Position numbers and translations under genes: made by a program | Notes under the pieces: generated by a model | The model's input: only the letters and a program-made list of their open reading frames with translations | Told to the model about the DNA's origin: nothing | The model's database searches: none | Part shown: positions 55,701 to 64,000 of the stretch, in pieces | How the letters are laid out: each line of letters opens with the position of its first letter | How positions within the stretch are numbered: position 1 is the first letter of the stretch | Assembly: GCF_019175285.1 (NCBI RefSeq) | Contig: NC_056529.1 | Coordinates: 1,660,231-1,724,230 of the forward strand | DNA from: Sceloporus undulatus | Taxonomy: Eukaryota > Chordata > Lepidosauria > Squamata > Phrynosomatidae | Reading direction: 5' to 3' | Length of the DNA stretch: 64,000 bases

Positions 55701-58700
55701 AGAGCTCCGGAAAAGAAAAAGAGGGTAACATTTCCACTGAAAAACAGCTCATGAAGGATACATTTCCTTACAAATGGTCCCATTCTTTTCCCACCCCATT
55801 TGACCATCAGAGGCAGTAAGAATATCATGCCAGGAACATGGCTTGGCCCCAAAGACCACACAGCCCTCCTTCATTGCACAGGGCTTCTAGGGCTATGGAA
55901 CGTAGTGGTCAGAGCGCTGGACATGGTGGCTTCAGATGCCCAGCTGGCCAGCTGAGCTCATTACGCTCCCTTGGGACAGTCACACTCTCTCAGCTTACTC
56001 TTCCTCACATGGCTGGAAGGCTGAGAAGGGTCTTCCCCCCGAAATTCCTTCTGTTGCTCTCCTGAGCCCCTCCTTGGAGGAAAGCAGGGGGTCTGAACTG
56101 GGAGGAAGACTTACCTTTTGAGGGTCTTCTCCAGACTCCTGTTCCTTCTCTGAGATCTCAAGACTCTGGACAGGAAAGGCTTCCCTTGGCGCTTCCTGCT
56201 GTTGCACCGACAACCTGTGAAACACACTTTTCACGCTCAACAGCCACCAACGCTCTTCCTCCACACACCTTTCCCTGGGCTGTGAAGGGCCTTCCTTGTG
56301 TCCTGAGCCCCAAAGAGCCTCCGGCCGTCTAGGGCAAATGGCACTCAGGGAGAAGGAGCAACTGAGAGGGAGAATTTAGGTGGGCAGCTGTTCAGTTGGT
56401 CTGGGGGGGGGGAGGAAAAGGTCAGGGCTGCCCTTCTGATCCATCCTCGCCCCTTTGTGGCCGGAGCAAGACGGATGGCAGGCTGGCAAAGGACCAGGGT
56501 TTGGTGGTGACCCTTCCTCCCAGTTGCCCTGCCAGCATCCCAAGAGAGACAGACAGGAAGCCTACCTGCAGGAGTCCAACTGATGGAGGGCTTCCAGGAG
56601 CGAAGGGATCTGGTACTCTGCCACTTCTTGGCACAGAAGGGCCCACTCCCTGCCGGCCAGAAAGGGAAGGCGAGGGGCATTTGCTCCCTGGAGCCAGAGG
56701 CACTCAGGCCCTCCATCTGACCCTGGACCTCGCTGGGCGAGGGATGCTGCAGCAGGAGGCCTGGACCATTTGCTTGGGGCGCCCCCTCCTGGCCCCAGGA
56801 GGCACTCCTCCTCTTCTGGTACCCAGAGAAAGAGAGAGAGAGAGAGCATCCTTCCAGGGGAAGAAGGAGGGCCAGGTTCACTCACTTGAAGTCTGAGGGC
56901 AAGAGCAGCCTTCCCAAGCGGAGGAAGTTGAGGATGTGGCGGAACATCTCTCCGTCTCCGTGAATCAGGAGGCTCTGGCCACAAGCCATCCAAATGGCCT
57001 TCCTCCTGTTGGACAGCAGCTCCGGACACTGGGACAGAAAGCAATGAAACGACGACACAGGCTCACATGTTGGAAACAGAAGGGCTTTCTCTGCCTTGAC
57101 CCTTCTCCACAAGTTTGCACCACTTCTCCCAGGTAAGGAAAACAGACTGTGAGTAATGGAGCAGAGCATTTATTTATTCAGACTCCACATCTCTCCAGCG
57201 TTTCTCCAGTCTCTCTTGTGCCTCTCTTGTGTGTTTTACAATCTCTCACCTCTGAGCTTTCACACTTTTCCTCACTGGGATATTGTCTCTTCCATCTCTA
57301 TTGCTCCTGCGTATATGGTGCTGACCCCAGTAAATGTCACCTAACCCATGACAGCATGTGCCCTTTGTGTTTGGCCATACCCCTCAGTTGCGTTGCCCAG
57401 ATGATGGGGGACCCATTGCCACAGCTGTGAACTTTGCAATGAGTAGCTTTATCTGCATTAGTGCCAGGGAGGAAGCATTCTCAAAAAGAAAAAGAAAGAG
57501 CTATATACCTTTAATAATGTCTGTAAGTAAGTTGCGTACCAATGACTTCCCGCATACACCTTGACAATATGGAGGGGTGAAAAGACAGCTACGTCTGCTA
57601 CCCAGTTTGCACCTGGAAGACACCATCCAAAAGAGTAGGGAAAAGAAAGATCCAAGAATGGTGCCTCCATCCCTTTCCATCTGGGGATTCTGGTTGTGCA
57701 ATTACAAGGGCCACAAACGGACTCTTGTGGGGTGGCCCTGTCCTATGGGGCCACTGGGAAACCAGCCCACGGACTCCCTTGCTGCATGGCAGCCTTCTCC
57801 TCTCGCATGGCCAGGCTTTTCCAAAGGAGCCATTTCTGCAGCCTGAAGGAAATGACTAACCATTGACGCAACTGCTAATGCTCTTTGCAACAGAGTTCTG
57901 CGTCACAGAAAGGCTTGGGTGTTGGACTTACCTTTTCCTACGGTGTCTGTGGATGTCTGTTGTTTTAAATATATTTTCAAAGCCTCCTTCATTGGTTCGT
58001 ATGTGACATCCATGTGATCCAAATAGGCACAGAGTTCTGGAAGCTCAGATATCGATCGTATCAGTGGAAGCCTGCAGGTTCCTAACCAATTCCTTTGGGC
58101 ATAAAAAGAAATTCATTGATTACTTTCAGCTATTTTCCCCTGTCCTTTTTGAAGACGACCATTAGATGATCCTACCCTCAGTCTCACAGTCCCACAATAC
58201 AAGATTCCCCTCCCTATATTTTTCTTTTTTTCACTTAACTCTGGTTTAGGCCTATATGAATTTTGTATTGCAGACTGAGTCCTTGGCACTTGAAAAATTA
58301 TATGGGCCTTTTATTGAAATAACAAAATGAGCAAGAAACGCACCATACAAAAGCAAAAGCAGACAGCTGTGCCATTGCCTGATCCAAGGAAACCCTTAGG
58401 TATTTTGAAACCTTGTACTGAATCCTGCAAGCTGCCTGCCAGCACCAAAGGTGCTAATGGGGATGAAGCGGCCAAAAGAAACTGGCGTGGGAGTAGGGCT
58501 GGCAGAGCCAATGCCATCGGAGGTTAGGAGCGTCCCCCCTTCTGCAAGGAAAGGAAAGAGCAGCCTCCACAGAGAAGCCCTTCCGAAGGACCTACATGAC
58601 ATGCTGAAAGAGGACTCCGTTCCCGGAGATGTAGAGCTTGTCCCCGTCCAGAGTGCCCTCCATGTGGAGCTGCCCTAGGGCCGAGTCCGGGTACTTGACC

Positions 58701-61700
58701 AAGAGGCCAAGAACCATTGGGTACAAAGGGAGAGGCAGGCCCTTCTTCATGGCTTCCGGTGGCTTTTCCGCTGGGCTTTTGGCACAGCCTTGAAGGTCAA
58801 GCGTCTCCTCTGAGCAGACTCCTAGGAGAAAAACCCAGAAAGGAAAAGCCAACAACAGATTAAAAACACAATTTACCCTTTCAACCTTTCTCCACCATCA
58901 CCTAACAACCCAGTGAAAAACATCATGGTTCATTTTAAAACAGCAGAAAAGCACCCCACCCCCCCCCCCCCCGGAATGGGGCCTGCACCTGTCTCTGGAG
59001 GGAAATGGTGGCAGTTTGGCCAAATTCTCAAAGTCAGCTGGGAAGACTGCCTTGGAGATGGGGATGGGTTTGGGAGCAGGTTTTGGACCAGGCTTCTCCA
59101 AGTATATAGACTAGTACATAAACTACTCTCCCACTGTTTATGGAGGACATCTCTTTTTCTTGAATGGCAACTAATTTCCAATCATTTTGCACCGAAAAAC
59201 CAAGAAGATCCCACCAAGGTGAGCCTTGCAGATCCTGACTGCCTCCATGACCTCAGGGATCCCCAGCGCCTCGGCCTCCGTTTCCAGGGCCTCCATGCGG
59301 GAGAAATCGTCAGGCAAAAGCATCTTCTCAGAGCGAAGGTAGTTAGCTAGCCAACAACAACAACAACCAAAGATAAGCCCAGAACGTATTGAGACAACGG
59401 TCATTAGTTTGGGTTCCCCTGGTGCCTCTATCCATGTTTTGCCCGGTCAGTGCCCCAGCCTTGACCGTTCTGACTTCCTATGCCAGATTTCTTCCTCCCA
59501 CAACAACTCTGGCCCTTCTGGACAATGCCCCTGAAGGAAACCTCCAGACAGGGCCAATGCTGGAATAAACCAATGACCCAAAAAGACTGGAGAATCTGAT
59601 TATTTATCCCCTTTTGCCCCATTAAGGGAAATACTTAAGGGAAATACTTACCTATGAAGCGGAATGTGCTGCTTTCACATTCGATCAGCACAGCGTTGTC
59701 AGAGAGCCAGAGCAGATTGTCATCACTGACCAAAGAGGGGTGCTTCTCCGCCATGTCCAGCGGCAGGAAGCAGTAATGCACCTCCTCCTCTGTGTCCAGG
59801 AGCGGCGTGTCCATCAGCCCCAGGGGGGCTTTCTCATGGAGCCCTAAGGGACAGCAGGTGCAACAGGTGGAGGAGGGAGATCAGCGGCCAGGAGGCCAGC
59901 AGGAATGGCTGAGCGGTCAGCTGGAGGGAGGCCAGGGCTGGGACCTTGCACCTTCCATTTTAGTCTCTCTCTCTGGCTCTTATGGAATTGCCCATGGTTA
60001 GGTCTGGTCTGAATGTTAACTGCCTTCTTTTTAAATTGTTATTTACTTGAGAAATGATGGTTTCTGCCAAGTGCCAGAGCTAGAAGTTCCATTGCATGCG
60101 CACATACGCAAGGGAGTGAAACGTTACCAGTAAATGCGGGGCTTTTCAGAGGAAACTCAGAGGGCTTGCTGATGCACTTTCTGGTTCTCCAGTAATTCAT
60201 GGATGCTCTTTCGGCGATTGGTATGTCGGCCGGTCGGATGCGCAGGTTATGCTTCCCCTCCTTTAAATTGTCCAAAGTCTGTTAGGGCAGACAAACATCA
60301 CAAAGTGCTTCAGAACAAGAGGCCGTCCCTGTAAGAAGGGCCTTCCTAAATCATACCCCAATGTCAAAGGCACAATCAAGCATCACAAATGTAAACCCAA
60401 TGGCAATGTCTCTTTCGCACGATGTGGTTCTTGCACTCTGACTCCACTTTGACTGGCAGGGCTCCATCCTAGGGATTTGCAGCTTAGGGAACTCCTCGTT
60501 TTGGGGGACAAAGGAGTCCTTTCAGCCCCTGGCCTGCCCTGGTGCCCCTGCCCCAAAGAGAAGGGGGTGCGTGTGTTGTGTGTTGTGTGCCATGTGTTGC
60601 GTACCTGCAGGAGAGTGGGGAGGCCCAGGTGCATGGCCTGTTCATAGAGGAGGCTGAGCTCGGCGCAGCTGGACAAAGAGAGCCTGGTGGAGTGGAGGAA
60701 GTAATGGACGTGGCGGAAGGTGTAGCCGTCCCGGTCAATGAAGAGCCGCCCCACAGCTGTGGCATCGCTGGCTTTCTGGTCACCCTCCTGGTCCTCCTGG
60801 TCCTCCGCCTTTGGGGCCAGGGCTGAGACCTCCTTCCAGAGCAAGGAGTCCGGGAACTGGGCGATTTTGCTCCTGGGGAGGGAGAAGCACCAGCCCCCCA
60901 CATTCAGGGGCACCGAGGGGTCTTCCTCCGAAGGCGGGCAGAAGGCCACAGGGGGGTCCTCCTTTGGCCCCTCCGGCTCTTCCTAGGACACAGAGAAGAA
61001 AGCCATCTGCCTGGGACTGTTCAAATCATAGAGTTGGAAGAGACCCCAAGAAGGGCCCTGATCCAGTCCAACCCCCTGCATGGCAGGGGGTTGGACTGGA
61101 TGGCCCTAGTGGTCTCTTCCAACTCTATGATTCTATGATTCTATGATTCTAACCCCCTTCTTCTGCCGTGTAGGAACTCCCCATCAAAGTACCCCACTGA
61201 CAGATGGCCATCCAGCCTCTGTTTAAAGACCCCCAAAGAAGGAGACCCCACCGCTCTCCGTTGAGGGATAGCTGCATAGAGAGATCTTGTGGCACCTTTG
61301 GGACTCACTGTACGAAAGACGTCAGCCCTTTTGCAAACTTAAGCCTACTTCCTCAGATGCATTCTAGGAAAGCTCCTCATGCTCTTATCTTTCCCATATC
61401 TCTGTTTTTGTGTGTGTATATATATATATATCCTTTTTGTTTAAGGGGGAGGTTAGAACTTGCAAATGGTTATTTGACTATGTTTTGACTGTTTTGCTCT
61501 AAGCCGCCTCGGTCCTAAAGGAGCTGGGAGATAGATAGATATTTATATATGTGTGTGTGTTATTTATTTATCATTTTGCAACAACCCCGTTTTTGTCCCT
61601 AACCCACTACTTTGAATATACAGTACAAATCCAGACTTATCCTCCCTTATTACCTGTGACCCAACTCCAAGGGAAAGTGAGGATGGCAAGCCCCCCCTGA

Positions 61701-61891
61701 GCAAAGTAAGCCCCCCCTTCTAGGGAATTCTGGGAGTTGGAGTTCGTCTGGGCCCCACAACAAACTCCCAGAATTCCATCGCCTTTCAGCCAGACAACAA
61801 GTTCAAGCGGTGCCAAAGCGGGTCATGTCTCCAGTGTGGATGATGCAGTCCTGCGATGGCCCTTGGCTCCCTCCCTCCCTCTTCTTACCAT
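52621..61891 (-). CDS. KCTD19: KCTD19, meiotic BTB-domain protein
   Basis: In mammals KCTD19 acts in spermatocyte nuclei with ZFP541 and HDAC1/2 during meiosis (established). Exons in transcription order: 61891-61889, 60982-60605, 60278-60128, 59843-59652, 59346-59215, 58821-58596, 58092-57932, 57612-57509, 57028-56886, 56649-56566, 56214-56115, 55704-55098, 54372-54178, 53553-53399, 53211-53110, 52737-52621. Total 2850 bases, 949 residues (human about 926), all phases consistent. BTB-like modules lie at about 20-127, 185-290 and 416-524. A variable, Pro/Ser-rich segment (559-760) holds a conserved island [16 protein letters not shown], and a helical C-terminal region follows ([14 protein letters not shown]). 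Matches to human include NVGGW, RPADxPxAERAS, [33 protein letters not shown] and IRQKDPK. Confidence 0.96.
55098..55704 (-). CDS. KCTD19: KCTD19 exon 12: variable Pro/Ser-rich segment
   Basis: 607 bases, residues 559-761. Mostly low complexity and basic ([20 protein letters not shown]), with the conserved island [16 protein letters not shown] and a seven-proline block encoded near 55370-55385. The acceptor (TTCCGGAG at 55705-55712) is chosen because it keeps phase 0; it is less typical than its neighbours, so the first few residues are uncertain. Confidence 0.82.
55880..56010 (+). repeat. Possible tRNA-derived SINE fragment
   Basis: GAACGTAGTGGTCAGAGCGC resembles the A-box half of a tRNA-derived SINE and GGGACAGTCACACTCTCTCAGC resembles its body. 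It lies in KCTD19 intron 11. Confidence 0.45.
56566..57612 (-). CDS. KCTD19: KCTD19 exons 8-10: third BTB module
   Basis: Exons 57612-57509, 57028-56886 and 56649-56566 encode residues 415-525: [25 protein letters not shown], the conserved [20 protein letters not shown] and [17 protein letters not shown]. This is the best-conserved part against human. The phase-2 and phase-0 joins are intact. Confidence 0.93.
60605..60982 (-). CDS. KCTD19: KCTD19 exon 2: first BTB module
   Basis: 126 codons, residues 2-127. The T1-type BTB core is clear: [42 protein letters not shown] and [16 protein letters not shown]. Between KEVSAL and RLFIDRDG sits an acidic Asp/Glu/Gln insertion (about 60745-60825) that human lacks. 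The exon ends at the GTACGC donor. Confidence 0.94.
61026..61275 (-). repeat. CR1 3' end containing an inverted CR1 tail
   Basis: Two copies of the CR1 terminal segment face each other. One (61026-61080) reads CATAGAGTTGGAAGAGACC ... AACCCCCTGC, and its mirror (61083-61152) reads GGGGGTTGGACTGGATGGCC ... followed by the octamer repeat ATTCTATG three times. From 61152 to 61275 the sequence continues as reverse-oriented CR1 (GACAGATGGCCATCCAGCCTC, AAAGAAGGAGACCCCACC). It lies in KCTD19 intron 1. Confidence 0.7.
61275..61400. repeat. Interspersed repeat fragment
   Basis: GATCTTGTGGCACCTTTGGGA followed by TACTTCCTCAGATGCATTCTA are strings of a repeat common in reptiles, related to the fragment at 43676-43760. 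Family not assigned. Confidence 0.5.
61710..61860. repeat. Short fold-back MITE-like repeat
   Basis: GGGAATTCTGGGAGTT (61723-61738) and AACTCCCAGAATTCC (61764-61778) form inverted arms around a short loop, followed by GTCTCCAGTGTGGATGATGCA, an end sequence seen in many lizard copies. It lies just inside KCTD19 intron 1. Confidence 0.5.
61889..61891 (-). CDS. KCTD19: KCTD19 start-codon exon
   Basis: ACCATCATG is followed at once by the donor GTAAGAAG, so exon 1 codes for Met only. Exon 2 opens in phase 0 with GAAGAGCCG, giving M-EEPEG; human KCTD19 starts M-EESG, so the arrangement fits. The X-box and CpG-rich block just upstream support this as the real first exon. Confidence 0.72.
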
Positions 61892-61973
61892 GATGGTCGG
61901 GGAGCGTCCAGTGTCTAGTTGTCCAGTGGGGCTCAACTGCCTCCGGGTCTCGCGGCCGGAGAGTGGGCGGGGC

Positions 61974-61986
61974 GTTGCCTGGCAAC
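61974..61986. promoter_or_regulatory. KCTD19: RFX X-box in KCTD19 promoter
   Basis: GTTGCCTGGCAAC is a near-perfect inverted repeat (GTTGCC, one spacer base, GGCAAC), the form bound by RFX factors. It lies 83 bases upstream of the KCTD19 ATG, within a small CpG-rich block with a GC box (GGGCGGGG at 61966-61973). RFX2 and related factors drive many testis genes, which suits KCTD19. Binding itself is inferred. Confidence 0.7.
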
Positions 61987-62600
61987 GGGGCGGAGGGGGC
62001 TCCCATGGGGCCAAGGTCCAGCCGGGATTCGAACCCCGGACCCTTGAACTCCCCTGAAGACCTGGGGGGGGAGAGGGAGGGCTCTGGAGCCAGGCAGCAA
62101 GGCAAGGCCACTTGAGACCCCCCAGTTATTTCTGGACCCCAACTCCCATCATCTCCCCCAAAGGCCAGGGCAGGGCAGGAGGACTTCGCCAAGAGGGCCC
62201 TAGTACCTTGGACAGATCCGGAGAGGATGACCATCAGGGACCATTGGAAGAGAGGAGCAAGGAAAGGAAAGGGGGAAGGAGGGAAGGAGGAAGAGAGGAG
62301 GAAGGGCCCAAGAAGGAGGGATGCGGTCAAGGAAGGGCCAGAGGCTGATGGCCATTGCCTTTGCAAGACCACAACCGCAACGGCACAACCAGAGATTGCC
62401 TCAATAGGGAGCATCTCTCTCTCACACTTTATTGGTGAGCTATTGGCTGCTTCTTGCTTGCTCTCCACAGAGCAGTCTGCAAGAAAATGCATACAACGTT
62501 ATTTTAAAAAATTAACAATGATTTTTAAATCCATATGTAATAAATAAACTAATCTAAGCCCTTCAGGCAAGAATAAACCGGCCGGGAAATGTCAAACCAA

Positions 62601-62750
62601 CACCCACCAAACAGGGATACCTTTATTGGCCAACCAAAACGCACAATATACTGGCTGCAAGCTTGGCTTCAAGTATATTGTGCCTTTTTCACAACAAGTA
62701 CGTTGTGCGTTTTGGTTGGCCAATAATAGTATCGCTGCTTGGTGGGTTTT
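62601..62750. repeat. Fold-back repeat with 52-base arms
   Basis: Left arm 62601-62652 and right arm 62698-62749 are reverse complements with about seven differences; both contain TTGGCCAACCAAAACGCACAA or its complement. The 45-base loop repeats parts of the arm. A single-arm relative lies at 35395-35480. Confidence 0.75.
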
Positions 62751-63444
62751 TGTTTGAATTTATTCAGTGACCAACACAGCTTGGCCTGAATGTTTTCTGG
62801 GTGAGAGATGTGTGTGTTTGCAGCCTCCTCCGTCTGAGCAATTGGCTCCGGTTTCACAGCTTTTGATGCATTTAGTATCTTTCATACACCTTGGAGTAAG
62901 ACAGTAAACCCTGAGGAAGGTCAGTGTAAATGGACACCCAGCTACACAGCCGTGCGTGAGTTGGATGTCTTAAGACCATTTAGGAAGCATACACTGAAAA
63001 TATAAAACGGGGGTTGACACCTTGAAGGGTGAGGGCCAGTTGCCAAAGCGTCTTGTCCTTTTCTGCATCAAATATGAAAGGAGAAAACTGCCCCAATCGG
63101 AAGCCATTCTGCCTATGGAGGACGGGCCTTTGGCGTCTTCTGGGCTGGAGCTTTCTCTCTCTTTCAGCCAGATTTAGTTAGGCTTTCCTTTTAATTTCTG
63201 CTTCTCAGAGGGAGATGGACATCACTCAGTTTTATTGTGCGGCCACAGACCCACTAAAAGGAGAGGCAAGAAGCTAAGAAGTCAGTGCTTCCAATTGCTG
63301 TTGTCTCAGTTGTAAGAGTGGCTTACAATGGCATGAGCAGCCAGAGAGAGAGAGATGCTCCAGAGGCTTTGCTGGCCAGCCTTGCGCCAAAACCCTGAGA
63401 ACATTATTGGGGACAGAAGACAGACTCCAGCTCTCAGATCAATT

Positions 63445-63450
63445 TTTATT
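63445..63450 (-). terminator. Poly(A) signal of the SDR gene
   Basis: AATAAA on the minus strand (TTTATT on plus), about 95 bases past the SDR stop codon; gives a short 3' UTR. Confidence 0.65.
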
Positions 63451-63543
63451 CATGTGGAATAGAAATGCAAAGACTGGCCAAGTGTCAGGGTGCTCTGGGC
63501 TTGGAGCTGCATCTCTTGGTCCTCCTTAATGTCCTCGTTCTTC

Positions 63544-63657
63544 TCACCACGGAAGAGTTTTTCCTTCCCAGGTCACCAGGATCCCATGTTGTTTTTCAGA
63601 GAGGTTGCAAAGCACGTCCATGATGCCTTTCACGCTCTCCTCCACTGTCAGGTCAGC
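63544..63657 (-). CDS. C-factor/sniffer-like SDR, last coding exon (partial gene)
   Basis: The exon runs from a TTTCAG acceptor in phase 0 to TGA and encodes 37 residues: ADLTVEESVKGIMDVL, LSEKQHGILVTWEG, ending KTLPW. The ending (G-K-T-x-P-W) and the V-x-x-S-V-x-G-I block are typical of C-factor-like short-chain dehydrogenases (carbonyl-reductase relatives). The Rossmann fold and catalytic Tyr-x-x-x-Lys would be encoded upstream, beyond the right edge. Substrate unknown. Confidence 0.75.
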   Translation of the reverse strand, partial: ADLTVEESVKGIMDVLCNLSEKQHGILVTWEGKTLPW

Positions 63658-64000
63658 CTGAAACATCCAGGTTCATGTTAGAAAAGGAGGCTGTGTTCTC
63701 TATGCAGTGGCTGCCAGCCTGGCACAAGGTTTGTGGGCACACAAGGGTCACCTAGACAGCACTGGAGCCCAGCCGGTCTCGGACCGTGGGATTTTCACAG
63801 CAAGGAGAAGCAAAAGGTTAATGTGTGCACAATTGGAATATCTACTTAATATGTAGAAGGCAATATGTGTGTTGCTGTCTTAATGCTTGTGGCAAGAACA
63901 GTTCTGCCTTTCCTCTCCAATGCAAAGGAGAGAGATCTAGTTTCCAGAGCTGTGAGTGAACAGCACGTGTCCCACAAAACTGGGAAGGGAAGCGTTCACC

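Larger units (their letters stand above)
61892..63430. other. KCTD19 promoter and spacer to the SDR gene
   Basis: About 1.5 kb. The first 160 bases are the CpG-rich KCTD19 promoter. A purine-rich GGAAGG tract follows at 62255-62320 and a fold-back element at 62601-62750. The remainder is AT-richer with no recognised gene. Confidence 0.55.

Noticed and set aside
62010-62045. tRNA-like T arm (GGGGTTCGAATCCCGG, minus strand)
   Set aside because: The T arm and 3' acceptor look convincing but no D arm, anticodon arm or matching 5' acceptor strand is present, so it is not a tRNA gene; perhaps a SINE remnant.

Overview
The window is vertebrate nuclear DNA, most likely from a squamate reptile (lizard). 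Genes are split into many short exons with GT-AG introns. The interspersed repeats are CR1/L2-type LINE tails, a tRNA-derived SINE ending in a CAACAACAA-type tail, (TTA)n runs and short fold-back DNA elements, a mix typical of lizards. The gene order matches a block of human chromosome 16q22.1. Base composition is GC-rich with three CpG-rich promoters. Species and chromosome cannot be read from the sequence.

Layout. (1) Positions 1-17035, minus strand: the first 17 coding exons (926 codons) of FHOD1, a formin. The rest of its FH2 domain and its C-terminus lie beyond the left edge. Its CpG-island promoter is at about 16.0-17.4 kb. (2) 17.0-22.2 kb: intergenic, with a decayed CR1-like LINE and no trace of SLC9A5, which sits here in human. 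(3) 22421-50932, plus strand: a complete PLEKHG4 (puratrophin-1) Rho exchange factor, 23 coding exons and 1964 residues. It has an N-terminal module, a CRAL-TRIO-like region, a spectrin-like coiled region and the DH-PH pair. Its poly(A) signal is at 52331. (4) 52621-61891, minus strand: complete KCTD19, 16 coding exons and 949 residues with three BTB-like modules, ending tail-to-tail with PLEKHG4. (5) 63544-63657, minus strand: the last coding exon of a C-factor/sniffer-like short-chain dehydrogenase, whose upstream exons lie past the right edge.

Exon boundaries were read by eye from splice signals, phase continuity and remembered human protein sequences. In each of the three main genes every junction keeps frame and the summed length is a multiple of three. 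FHOD1 and PLEKHG4 both belong to Rho/actin signalling (an effector and an exchange factor), while KCTD19 is known as a meiotic germ-cell protein. Their adjacency is old synteny, not an operon.

The most notable points are: PLEKHG4 and KCTD19 each carry their start codon as the last three bases of exon 1; the last coding exon of PLEKHG4 adds one valine and creates a possible PDZ ligand; a palindromic RFX X-box lies in the KCTD19 promoter; the KCTD19 stop codon lies inside its poly(A) signal; PLEKHG4 has a GC-AG intron; the FHOD1 poly-proline tract is coded by long C homopolymers; and a pogo/Tigger-like element sits between the arms of an older fold-back repeat. I found no obviously new multi-gene system.
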